Shown here: positions 18,079 through 25,671 of the stretch, piece by piece
Layout of the letters: each line of letters opens with the position of its first letter
Position numbering within the stretch: position 1 is the first letter of the stretch
Assembly: GCA_945897915.1 (NCBI GenBank)
Contig: CAMDGB010000008.1
Coordinates: 1 to 64,000, forward strand
Length of the DNA stretch: 64,000 nucleotides
Direction of reading: 5' to 3'
Source of the DNA: Chryseobacterium gleum
GTDB taxonomy: Bacteria > Bacteroidota > Bacteroidia > Flavobacteriales > Flavobacteriaceae
Notes under the pieces: model-generated
What the model was told of the DNA's origin: nothing
Database searches by the model: none
Seen by the model: only the letters and a program-made list of their open reading frames with translations
Position numbers and translations under genes: made by a program

Positions 18079-18951
18079 TTATCTCTTATGCTTCCAACGT
18101 TTATGCGTCCATAAATAAAATTCTGGTGCGTCATAAATTTGTTGTTCTACTAATTTTAGGAAATTATCGGTGATTTCGTAATTTGGAAAATCTTTGGTAT
18201 TGCCGTCAGAAAGTACTTCAAAACTAGCTTCATAATACCCACGTTTTAGTTTCTTAGTCTTTAAGAAAATCACATTCATATCGTATTTTTTGGCTAACAT
18301 TTCGCCACCTGTATGCACAGGAACTTCAACGCCCATAAATTTTTTCCAATAATGTGTTGCACTTAATTTTGGTGATTGGTCACTCACTAATCCATACAAA
18401 CTGTAATTTTTATTTCTGAAATTTGAGGCCATCGTAGGAATAGTTTCTTTACTATCAATCAATTGGCTTTTAAATTTAGAACGAATTTTCCTTACCAATT
18501 TATCAAAATACGGATTGGCTAATTTTTTATATACACCATACCCCATAAAATGAATATGATAATTCATAGAAACTGCCCATTCGTAACTGGCATAATGTGC
18601 ACACAATAAGGCAATACTTTTTTCTTTTTTTTCTAAATCATAATATACTTCCATGTTTGAAAAGGTGTAGCGTTTTTCAATTTCTTTTTTTGAAATAGAT
18701 AATGTTTTGATCATTTCAAGAAACAAATCGCACAAATGGGCGTAGAATTTCTTCTCAATACTAGTTCTTTCTTTTTCGGAAAGATGAGGTAGTGCTAGCG
18801 CGATATTTCCTCGAACCACTCTTTTTCGATATTTAAAAATGCGGTAAACTAGAAAACACACACAATCTGATAATAAGTACAATACCGGAAACGGCAAAAT
18901 AGATAGTATCCAAATGAAAGGGTAAATTAAAATATATAATAGAAATTGCAT
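18079..18951 (-). CDS. Lipid A biosynthesis acyltransferase, LpxL/HtrB family
   Basis: The 290-residue protein has an N-terminal membrane segment (about 1-30) and the acyltransferase HX4(D/E) motif in LLCAHYASYEWAVSM (about residues 115-129). SLYGLVSDQSPKLSATHYWKKFMG follows, matching the DQ segment of LpxL-like late acyltransferases. It probably adds a secondary acyl chain to lipid A, or to a flavobacterial sulfonolipid or aminolipid, on the inner membrane. A TATATTTG box on this strand lies 12 nt upstream. Confidence 0.88.
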   Translation of the reverse strand: MQFLLYILIYPFIWILSILPFPVLYLLSDCVCFLVYRIFKYRKRVVRGNIALALPHLSEKERTSIEKKFYAHLCDLFLEMIKTLSISKKEIEKRYTFSNMEVYYDLEKKEKSIALLCAHYASYEWAVSMNYHIHFMGYGVYKKLANPYFDKLVRKIRSKFKSQLIDSKETIPTMASNFRNKNYSLYGLVSDQSPKLSATHYWKKFMGVEVPVHTGGEMLAKKYDMNVIFLKTKKLKRGYYEASFEVLSDGNTKDFPNYEITDNFLKLVEQQIYDAPEFYLWTHKRWKHKR

Positions 18952-18963
18952 GAATTTTTTTTA

Positions 18964-18971
18964 CAAATATA
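18964..18971 (-). promoter_or_regulatory. -7 box for the LpxL-like gene
   Basis: The minus strand reads TATATTTG, ending 12 nt before the ATG at 18951. It predicts a leader of about nine nucleotides. Confidence 0.45.
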
Positions 18972-19069
18972 CATGTTTTGTTACTTCTTAGAAAATAATG
19001 CCATAATATGTTTTTCTTATTGATTTTTCAATATTTATAGTACCTTTAGCTTCATTAAAATTATTTTAT

Positions 19070-19708
19070 ATGTATTCTGTTTCAACCATTATTATCGCTA
19101 TTACAACATTGGTTACGTTTATGGGTTTGTCCAACGTTGCTTTTTTTGATCGCTTTAAATTCAACATTTCAAAAATTAAATCGGGCGAGCAATTTCGTAT
19201 GATTACCTCCGGATTTTTACATGCCGATTGGTTTCATTTTGCGTTTAACATGTTTAGTTTTTGGAGTTTTGCCAATTTTTTAACCCAAGAATTTAGTACC
19301 ACAAATTTTCTAATTATTTATTTTGGAAGTATGATAATGGGTAGTGTATTAACCTATTATATACATAAAAACGAACCCAATTATTCTGCTATTGGTGCCT
19401 CTGGCGCTGTAACTGGAATTATTTATTGTGCCATTTTATTATATCCAGAAATTGAGCTAAGAATGTTTTTTGCCATTCCTATTCCTGGTTACATTTTTGC
19501 TTTTTTGTATTTGGGATATTCCGTTTATGGTATGAAAGGAAGGTACGATAATATTGGGCATACCGCACATTTAGGAGGAGCTATTGGTGGTTTAGTAATA
19601 ACATTACTTTTAGTACCAAGTTTATTTCAATCCCGATTAATTTTTATTGGCATTTTATTAATCCCAATTGCAGTTTTAATATATTTGGTAAAAACCAAGA
19701 AAATATAA
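19070..19708 (+). CDS. Rhomboid family intramembrane serine protease
   Basis: The 212-residue protein has six membrane segments. FLHADWFHFAFNMFSFW carries the conserved HxxxN region. IGASGAVTGIIY holds the catalytic Ser in GxSG. IGHTAHLGGAIGGL contains the catalytic His followed by the AHxxGxxxG helix-packing motif. It cleaves membrane proteins within the bilayer; the substrate is unknown. A 21-nt minisatellite starts about 20 nt beyond its stop. Confidence 0.94.
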   Translation: MYSVSTIIIAITTLVTFMGLSNVAFFDRFKFNISKIKSGEQFRMITSGFLHADWFHFAFNMFSFWSFANFLTQEFSTTNFLIIYFGSMIMGSVLTYYIHKNEPNYSAIGASGAVTGIIYCAILLYPEIELRMFFAIPIPGYIFAFLYLGYSVYGMKGRYDNIGHTAHLGGAIGGLVITLLLVPSLFQSRLIFIGILLIPIAVLIYLVKTKKI

Positions 19709-19731
19709 TTGCTATTAAATAATCCTAATTT

Positions 19732-19946
19732 GGGGTTGTTTTCTGCTAATTTGGGGTTATTTAATGATATTTTGGGGTTCCAAACTACTCCGTTGGGGTT
19801 CCAAACTACTCCGTTGGGGTTCCAAACCCCAAAATCGGGGTTCCTGACCACAAAATTGGGGTCTATAACCACAAAATTGGGGTTCCATAACCGCAAAATC
19901 GGGGTTCTCAACCTCAAAATCGGGGTTCCCAACCCCAAAATTGGGG
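19732..19946. repeat. 21-nt GGGG-containing tandem repeat, 11 units
   Basis: GGGG runs begin at 19732, 19753, 19774, 19795, 19816, 19837, 19858, 19879, 19901, 19922 and 19943: ten steps, nine of 21 nt and one of 22. The early units read TTGGGGTTCCAAACTACTCCG. Later units change to CAAAATTGGGGTTCCATAACC, with some AACCCC/GGGGTT palindromic joints. There are no spacers of unrelated sequence, so it is not a CRISPR array. Confidence 0.95.
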
Positions 19947-20164
19947 TTCCATAACCGCAAATTATCATTATAGAACCACAACGGAGATATTTTCAACCCT
20001 AACCGTGTACTCTTTTACTTCTATGATGGTTTCTTTGTGGTGGTTATACTGCTAAAAAACAGTTAGTTTTCATATAGATGGCCATTTGATAGTATTTCAA
20101 TTGATTTTTTTATACGATAAAATTAATTTAATAATTATTTTACATGATTTATATTTATTAAAAC

Positions 20165-20172
20165 TACTTTTG
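20165..20172 (+). promoter_or_regulatory. -7 box for the glycosyltransferase gene
   Basis: TACTTTTG matches TAnnTTTG and lies 17 nt before the ATG at 20190. Confidence 0.45.
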
Positions 20173-20189
20173 TGTTCATTATTTAAAAT

Positions 20190-20834
20190 ATGAAAAGTAA
20201 AAACAAAGTAGCTGTAATAATGGCTGTATACAATACACCATTTGATATCATAAAAAGAGCAATAGATTCGGTTTTGCAACAAACTTTCCAAGATTTTGAA
20301 TTACTAGTCATTGACGATGGAAGCACAAATGATTCTGAAAGTTTAATTTTAAATTATGCCATACAGCATGAAGATAAAATTACCTATTTGCGTCATAAAA
20401 ACTGTAGTCAATCTGAGTCTATAAATAGAGCAATTTTGCTTACTAATAGCGAGTATATTACCGTTATTGATGCAGATGACGAGTACAAACCAAATCATTT
20501 AGAACTGTGCTTATCTGAAATAAATTCTTTGGATTTGATAGCTTCAACAACGGAAACCATTGTAAACAAAGAATCCGATTATTATGTGCCCGATCGTTTT
20601 AATAAAAATGAAGTGGTTCATGTGGATGATTGCATTTTGTTTGCCACACTTTTTGGAAAAAAAGAAGTGTTTACTAGCTTAAATTTTTTAGATATGTATG
20701 GCGCTGATGCTCATTTTTATGAATGTGCAGAAAAATTGTTTGTTGTAGAGAAATTAGATTTACGAACTTATGTTTATTATAGAAATAATCCAGACAGCAT
20801 AAGTGCAAAAGTTAAATTAAATCATTTGAGTTAA
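20190..20834 (+). CDS. Family 2 glycosyltransferase, possibly the N-terminal half of a split gene
   Basis: The 214-residue protein begins KVAVIMAVYNTPFDIIKRAIDSVLQQ and continues FELLVIDDGSTNDS, the GT2 nucleotide-sugar binding fold with the DDGS motif. TVIDADDEYKPNHLE holds the DxD-type metal site. It is short for GT2 (usually 250-350 residues), lacking much of the C-terminal acceptor region. Its TAA stop is followed directly, in the same frame, by a second glycosyltransferase-like ORF. The two may therefore be one gene interrupted by a nonsense codon. There is no signal peptide. Confidence 0.85.
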   Translation: MKSKNKVAVIMAVYNTPFDIIKRAIDSVLQQTFQDFELLVIDDGSTNDSESLILNYAIQHEDKITYLRHKNCSQSESINRAILLTNSEYITVIDADDEYKPNHLELCLSEINSLDLIASTTETIVNKESDYYVPDRFNKNEVVHVDDCILFATLFGKKEVFTSLNFLDMYGADAHFYECAEKLFVVEKLDLRTYVYYRNNPDSISAKVKLNHLS

Positions 20835-21596
20835 TTGGAAATCCCTTCAAACCTTCAATTGTCAAACAGACTTATATTAGGATGCCATATTTCAGGTGTT
20901 TATGACGTAAATAGAAGTCAAATGCTTTCAGACGATGATTTTTCAATCATTGAAAAATGGGCCAATTCTATTGCGAAATTACATCTTCAAGCCATTATTT
21001 TTCATAATAATTTTTCAGAAGCAACTGTTTTAAAACACCAATCAGCACATGTACTATTTATTAAGATAACGCATGATATTCGATTTAATCCAAATGTTTT
21101 TAGATATTATGTTTACAACCAATTCTTAGAAAAATATAGCGATACAATTGAATCGCTATTTGTGACGGATGTATCCGATGTTTTGGTATTAAAAAACCCG
21201 TTTATTCAACCTTTGTTTACAAATAATTCAGACATTGTTTTCTGTGGCGATGAACCTACGAATTGGGATAATGAATGGATGCAATTGCACGGTTCGCATT
21301 TAAGAAGTCGAATTAAAGATTATGCTGAAGTGGAATCTGAAAATAAGTCGGAGCGTTTGTTAAATTGTGGCGTTATCGGTGGTACTCTTCAAACCATTAA
21401 ACCTTTAATTGATTCACTTTGGCAGATTCATGAAAATTATAATGCAGACAACACCACATCATTTACCGGCGATATGGGTGCTTTTAACTATATTATTCGT
21501 AAAAATTATAAGAATCGTATTTTACACGGCACGCCTGTAAACTCAGAATTTAAAGCTTATTTTGATGACGGAACCAACTGGTTTCAGCACAAGTAA
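20835..21596 (+). CDS. Glycosyltransferase-like protein in frame with the preceding ORF
   Basis: The 253-residue frame starts at TTG immediately after the previous TAA. The first in-frame ATG is about 29 codons in and would cut the first strand. SLFVTDVSDVLVLKN looks like a DxD metal-binding strand of a retaining nucleotide-sugar transferase. LLNCGVIGGTLQTIK and FTGDMGAFNYII resemble conserved segments of such enzymes. I cannot name the family with certainty. Options are translation from TTG (holA here also seems to start with TTG), readthrough of the TAA, or a broken fusion gene. Confidence 0.65.
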   Translation: MEIPSNLQLSNRLILGCHISGVYDVNRSQMLSDDDFSIIEKWANSIAKLHLQAIIFHNNFSEATVLKHQSAHVLFIKITHDIRFNPNVFRYYVYNQFLEKYSDTIESLFVTDVSDVLVLKNPFIQPLFTNNSDIVFCGDEPTNWDNEWMQLHGSHLRSRIKDYAEVESENKSERLLNCGVIGGTLQTIKPLIDSLWQIHENYNADNTTSFTGDMGAFNYIIRKNYKNRILHGTPVNSEFKAYFDDGTNWFQHK

Positions 21597-21619
21597 TTCT
21601 GTTATATTAAATCACAAAA

Positions 21620-21645
21620 AAAAGCACCTCGTTAGAAGTGCTTTT
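21620..21645 (-). terminator. Terminator downstream of tRNA-Tyr
   Basis: AAAAGCAC / GTGCTTTT stem with a 10-nt loop. On the minus strand it is followed by a T run just past the tRNA 3' end. The opposite A/T runs allow it to stop the glycosyltransferase transcript as well. Confidence 0.7.
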
Positions 21646-21646
21646 G

Positions 21647-21727
21647 TGGGGAGAGCAGGATTCGAACCTGCGAAGTTTTCACAGCAGATTTACAGTCTGC
21701 CCTCGTTGGCCGCTTGAGTATCTCCCC
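21647..21727 (-). tRNA. tRNA-Tyr (anticodon GTA)
   Basis: The minus strand gives an acceptor stem GGGGAGA / TCTCCCC, discriminator A, anticodon loop with GTA (CTGTAAA), a long class II variable arm, and a T arm with GGTTCGAATCC. The length is 81 nt and CCA is not encoded. GTA plus the long variable arm identifies bacterial tRNA-Tyr. A canonical TTTG-N19-TATATTTG promoter lies just upstream and a hairpin terminator downstream, so it is transcribed alone. Confidence 0.96.
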
Positions 21728-21745
21728 ATGGCCAGTATGCTATTG

Positions 21746-21776
21746 CAAATATAGAATTGTTTTTTATTGTGGCAAA
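21746..21776 (-). promoter_or_regulatory. Promoter of tRNA-Tyr
   Basis: On the minus strand TTTG (21776-21773), 19 nt, then TATATTTG (21753-21746), matching the Bacteroidota consensus. The predicted start is about 15 nt before the mature tRNA 5' end. Confidence 0.7.
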
Positions 21777-21831
21777 CTTATTTTTGGGTAATGTCTAATA
21801 TATGGTATAACCTTCTGGAAACTAAAAACAT

Positions 21832-21868
21832 AAAAAATCCCATTTTGTTTTAGAATACAAAATGGGAT
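21832..21868 (-). terminator. Terminator after the TlpA gene
   Basis: ATCCCATTTTGT / ACAAAATGGGAT, a perfect 12-bp stem. On the minus strand it is followed by T6, shortly after the TlpA stop. Confidence 0.85.
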
Positions 21869-21889
21869 GGATTTTTATAATTTTAGGTG

Positions 21890-23043
21890 CTATTTTACAC
21901 CTAATATTTCTTTTATTTTAGCTTTTAATTCTTCGCCGCTAAGGTTTTTAGCTACTATGTTTCCCTGCGCATCTAAAATAAACGTGGCAGGAATTTGATC
22001 AACTTCATATGTCGTTGCAATAGGATCTTCCCAACCTTTTAAATTAGAAACCTGAGTCCAAGTTAATTTATCTTTTGCAATAGCTGCTTTCCATTTTGAA
22101 GCATCTTCATCCAACGAAACGCCTATAATATTTAACCCTTTACTATGTAATTCATTATAAATTGCAACCACATTCGGATTTTCTGCACGGCATGGTCCAC
22201 ACCAAGAAGCCCAAAAATCAATAATAGTAACTTTTCCCAACGATTCTTTTAAAGAAACGGTTTTTCCAGCAGGTGTTTTAGCAGAAAAATCAGGAGCTTT
22301 AGTTATTTTTTTTTTTCTGGAGCGGCTGCTTTTAATTGGGCATCTAATGCTTTTTTTACATTTTTACCACTTTTTGATCCGTGTAATTTTTTATCTAATT
22401 TTTCAAACGCGTCTTTAGCTTCTTTTCCTTGCATCATTCCTCTGCTAACATAGTTTTCTAAAAAAAGCATCGATAAAATAGAGCTTGGATTGTTTTTTAT
22501 AAAATCTTTAGATTTAGCATCCATTTTTGCAGAAATAGACTGAGCAAGCTTGCCATATTCTTGATTTAATTGCTGTTGCACAGCCACATCATTGGTTTCC
22601 ATGGCTTTTTTCATAGCCTCGTTGTTATTTTTCGTAAAATCAACAAGTGGTTTGTTAATAATAACCGATTCATCTGTATATTTTTGAAACAAGTCATTGT
22701 CAGTAGTTCCGGAAATTCTAGATTTTTGAATGTCTTTGGTATCAAAAGCAATTACTATAGTCCCACTTTCAATAATAAACGGAAGTGCTTTTTTCGATTG
22801 ATATTGAGGATCAATTACACCATCAATACTTACAATTCCAATTTCAGGAAGTTCGCTTTTGCCTTCAAATTGAAACTTCCCTTCTTTAATTACTACTGTA
22901 TCCATAGCTACTGGGCCCATTTCACCAGCACCTTCTAAAAATACTTTTGTGCCGTCTTTTATTCCTTTTGCTGTTCCTTCAACTTTAAATTTATTGCAAG
23001 AAATTAATATTAATGCCGAAAATAATAGTACTATTTGTTTCAT
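21890..23043 (-). pseudogene. TlpA-family disulfide reductase (DUF4369 + thioredoxin), frameshifted at A11
   Basis: Two ORFs (246 and 116 residues) make one standard DUF4369-TlpA protein of about 385 residues. The upstream ORF has a lipoprotein signal (LFSALILISCNK) and a DUF4369-like domain, and ends in PEKKK-stop. The downstream ORF carries FWASWCGPCRAENP, the CxxC thioredoxin motif. The joint is an 11-A run on the coding strand (22306-22316). One extra A, or two fewer, restores a continuous reading through ITKAPDFSAKTPAGKTVSLKESLGKVTIIDF, which is exactly the missing linker and first strand. This may be a true frameshift, a polymerase-slippage gene, or a sequencing error in a homopolymer. 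The intact protein would be a periplasmic thiol-disulfide reductase. Confidence 0.85.
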
Positions 23044-23094
23044 TTTTTTTTCTAATTGGTTAACCTGAAAATTCAGTTTTTAATTTATCAGACG

Positions 23095-23102
23095 CAAATG
23101 TA
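23095..23102 (-). promoter_or_regulatory. -7 box for the TlpA-family gene
   Basis: The minus strand reads TACATTTG about 51 nt before the ATG at 23043. Confidence 0.4.
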
Positions 23103-23168
23103 ATAATTTTTTTAGTATTTATAAAATCGTTTTAAAAAATCCTACCTAGATATCGCTATATTTACAAA

Positions 23169-23717
23169 ATGATTATTTACGATAAATTTAATTTTCACAA
23201 ACACACGTTTTGCTTGTTTCAACAAGTGGAAAGTGTTGCTGTGGCAGATTTAAAATTGGGTTACAAAAGTGCTTCAGGAAGTGCGTATTATTATATAGAA
23301 TCGGGTGTTTTCAGAAAATCCAATCATTGGGGAAGAGCCTCAAATTGCAGGTGGCGTTTGGTAAGTAATTCCGACTATAAAAATCAAATTGAAAGTGTAG
23401 GCTTTGCGAAATGGACCGATTTTTATCCAAATAGCGAAACTGAAAAATTGTTTTATATTGAAGTGAATGAAGCTAAAAACGAAGTTTATTTTAATCATAA
23501 AAACCATCCAGATTATACCAATCAACTATTAAGAAAAGCAACCGACACAACAAAAAGAATTAAAGAGATAAAAGCTATTTTACAATCGAATTTGTGGGCA
23601 AAACATTTGTTTTTCGATGATTTTGCAGATTTTAAAACGAAAATGCTAACAGAATTAAGTAATACCAATGAAAGTTTCGTAAATTTGAAGAAAATTTTGC
23701 AAGATGGGAAGAAATAA
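23169..23717 (+). CDS. Conserved-looking protein of unknown function, first gene of a small operon
   Basis: The 182-residue cytosolic protein has no motif I recognise. It is rich in aromatic and Asn residues (SGSAYYYIESGVFRKSNHWGR) and ends in a charged helical region (KATDTTKRIKEIKAIL). Its last 14 bases overlap a 48-codon ORF, which in turn overlaps a third gene, and so on. This chain suggests translational coupling in a four-gene operon ending with a YchJ-like SEC-C protein. Confidence 0.65.
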   Translation: MIIYDKFNFHKHTFCLFQQVESVAVADLKLGYKSASGSAYYYIESGVFRKSNHWGRASNCRWRLVSNSDYKNQIESVGFAKWTDFYPNSETEKLFYIEVNEAKNEVYFNHKNHPDYTNQLLRKATDTTKRIKEIKAILQSNLWAKHLFFDDFADFKTKMLTELSNTNESFVNLKKILQDGKK

Positions 23718-23850
23718 TGCCGTAAATAAAGACAAACATAAAAAGCAATTGGACAATCATTTGAAGAAAATTCAAAAAACCAAACAAACGTCTGCAGCTA
23801 AAAAAGCAGCAATATTAGAACAATACAAGCAATCGCTTAAAAATAACTAA
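23704..23850 (+). CDS. 48-residue basic small protein, below the ORF-track cutoff
   Basis: ATG at 23704 opens a frame of 48 codons, MGRNNAVNKDKHKKQLDN... to ...YKQSLKNN. It is very rich in Lys, Gln and Asn and probably helical. It overlaps the preceding gene by 14 nt, and its stop overlaps the next ATG by one base (TAATG). Such tight packing on both sides suggests a real gene. Function unknown. Confidence 0.6.
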   Translation: MGRNNAVNKDKHKKQLDNHLKKIQKTKQTSAAKKAAILEQYKQSLKNN

Positions 23851-24074
23851 TGCATTCACAACAACTAGTTAATTTAAAACCAAAAGTTCAAACAATTATT
23901 GATTTATTAGCCAAAAAAGAGTGGGAAACCGCTCAAGTTTTGCTGCTTAAAGTGAGTGAGGAAGTGGATAATTTAATTGATGAAGTGGTCTCAGACGACC
24001 ATTTAATTGAATTAAGTAAATATCAGGTTTTGCTAAAACATTTAGCACCTAAAATTCAAAATGGAAGACACTAA
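23850..24074 (+). CDS. 74-residue acidic protein of unknown function
   Basis: The small helical protein (MHSQQLVNLKPKVQTIIDLLAKKEWETAQVLLLKVSEEVDN) is acidic and cytosolic. I recognise no domain. Its start overlaps the stop of the 48-codon gene and its end overlaps the YchJ-like gene by 14 nt, so it is the third member of an overlapping operon. Confidence 0.65.
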   Translation: MHSQQLVNLKPKVQTIIDLLAKKEWETAQVLLLKVSEEVDNLIDEVVSDDHLIELSKYQVLLKHLAPKIQNGRH

Positions 24075-24441
24075 ACTTTGCCCTTGCGGCACCCAAATTA
24101 GCTTACAAGAATGTTGTTTGCCATATATTCAAGGCGACTTTGTACCTACCGCCGAAAAATTAATGCGTGCCAGATTTACAGCATTTTATTTACATGACGC
24201 GCAATATTTATACAAAACTACACACGTGTCTCAAAAAAAATATACCAATAAATCAGATATTTTGTCTTGGGCACAGCAAAATACATGGCAAAAATTAGAA
24301 ATCATAAACAGTACTGAAAACACAGTAGAATTCAAAGCCTACTATTTAGACGAGAATAAAACATTTCAAATTCATCACGAAAAATCAACGTTTATCTTTT
24401 TTCAAAACAATTGGTATTATGTGGATGGGAAGTTTTATTAG
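24061..24441 (+). CDS. YchJ-like SEC-C motif protein
   Basis: The 126-residue protein begins with LCPCGTQISLQECCLPYIQG, a Cys-rich zinc-binding SEC-C-type motif (CxCG...CC). PTAEKLMRARFTAFYLHDAQYLYKTTH follows, the conserved core of the YchJ/UPF0225 family (NTF2-like fold). The molecular role of YchJ is not established. It overlaps the preceding 74-residue gene by 14 nt and closes the operon. Confidence 0.88.
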   Translation: MEDTKLCPCGTQISLQECCLPYIQGDFVPTAEKLMRARFTAFYLHDAQYLYKTTHVSQKKYTNKSDILSWAQQNTWQKLEIINSTENTVEFKAYYLDENKTFQIHHEKSTFIFFQNNWYYVDGKFY

Positions 24442-24503
24442 TTTTAACTAAAAATTAGCATTCGTTTTCTTGTCATTTAAAACTAACCTTGTAATTTTAA
24501 ATC

Positions 24504-25610
24504 ATGAAAAAAGGGTTTTATTTTAAAACGTATGAAAAGCCATTTAAGTCACCGTTTGAGGTGCTTTTTGGTGTTTTCAAAGAATTAATTGTCCACACTT
24601 CTGGTGATTTTGACGAGGCCATATCTTGGTTACGCGAGCTTGATGCCGAATACAAATTAACCACTCCAGAATATACAATTGAAGATTTTATCGAAGATTT
24701 AAAGAAAAAAGGATTCATTCGCGAAGAAATTACGGGAGATGGCGCCTGCGAGGTTACTATTACTTCAAAAACAGAACGACTTATTCGTCAAGCCGCTTTA
24801 GATCAAATATTTGGTAATTTAAACAAGTCGGGTAGTGGCAATCACAAATCTAAACAAATTGGCGGTGGCGATGAACTTACGGGCGAACTTAGAAGTTATA
24901 ATTTTGGAGATGCCTTAGATAGAATTTCATTGACTGAAAGTTTGAAAAATGCGCAAATTAATAATGGAATAGGCGAGTTCCATCTTACTGAAAATGATTT
25001 GGTAATTGAAGACACGCACTACAAATCGCAAATGAGTACCGTTTTAATGATAGACATTTCTCATAGTATGATTTTGTATGGTGAAGACCGAATTACGCCT
25101 GCCAAAAAAGTTGCCATGGCGCTAGCGGAACTCATCACAACTCGTTATCCAAAAGACACTATTGATATTTTAGTTTTTGGAAACGATGCCTGGCCTATTT
25201 CTATAAAAGAATTGCCTTTCCTGAAAGTTGGACCTTATCACACCAACACTGTTGCAGGTTTGCAATTGGCAATGGACATGTTGCGCAGAAAACGAAATAC
25301 CAACAAACAAATTTTCATGATTACCGATGGTAAACCAAGCTGTGTTCGTGAAAAAGACGGCTCGTATTACATGAATAGTAATGGTTTAGACGAATATATT
25401 GTTGAAAAATGTTATACACAAGCTGCTCAAGCAAGAAAGTTACACATTCCGATTACCACTTTTATGATTGCCAACGATCCGTATTTGCAAAAATTTGTAG
25501 ATAAATTTACAGAAGCCAATCAGGGAAAAGCATTTTATACAGGTTTAAGTGGATTGGGAGAAATGATTTTTCAAGATTATGAAGCCAACAGGAAAAAGAA
25601 ATTGAAATAA
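24504..25610 (+). CDS. von Willebrand factor A domain protein, partner of an AAA+ ATPase
   Basis: The 368-residue protein has an N-terminal helical region and a VWA domain from about residue 178. The VWA domain contains the MIDAS motif DISHS (about 184-188), a Thr in HTNTVAGLQLA and FMITDGKPSC. There is no signal peptide, so it is predicted to be cytosolic. It is followed 61 nt downstream by an AAA+ ATPase of the MoxR/Mg-chelatase type. VWA plus MoxR pairs act as metal- or cofactor-dependent remodelling systems, by analogy with ChlD/ChlI, CoxE/CoxD and RavA/ViaA. The client here is unknown. Confidence 0.87.
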   Translation: MKKGFYFKTYEKPFKSPFEVLFGVFKELIVHTSGDFDEAISWLRELDAEYKLTTPEYTIEDFIEDLKKKGFIREEITGDGACEVTITSKTERLIRQAALDQIFGNLNKSGSGNHKSKQIGGGDELTGELRSYNFGDALDRISLTESLKNAQINNGIGEFHLTENDLVIEDTHYKSQMSTVLMIDISHSMILYGEDRITPAKKVAMALAELITTRYPKDTIDILVFGNDAWPISIKELPFLKVGPYHTNTVAGLQLAMDMLRRKRNTNKQIFMITDGKPSCVREKDGSYYMNSNGLDEYIVEKCYTQAAQARKLHIPITTFMIANDPYLQKFVDKFTEANQGKAFYTGLSGLGEMIFQDYEANRKKKLK

Positions 25611-25671
25611 GTAGTATCAAATCATAGAAATTAAATAAAAGCAGTAGCTAAATAGCGTTTAAAAAAATAGT

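Larger units (their letters stand above)
19709..20189. other. 481-nt intergenic region: minisatellite then AT-rich promoter zone
   Basis: The first half is an 11-unit repeat array, listed separately. The ORFs drawn through it on both strands result from a period divisible by three with no stop in the unit; they start with TTG or lack support. The rest (19970-20164) is AT-rich without a gene. A -7 box precedes the glycosyltransferase gene. Confidence 0.6.

Noticed and set aside
19732-19946. Possible CRISPR array
   Set aside because: There are no unique spacers; units are contiguous and degenerate, and no cas genes are present.
19709-19968. ORFs of 79-113 residues on both strands, looking like repeat proteins
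   Set aside because: They result from a 21-nt non-coding repeat whose period is a multiple of three. They lack ATG starts or promoters, and all repeat frames are equally open.
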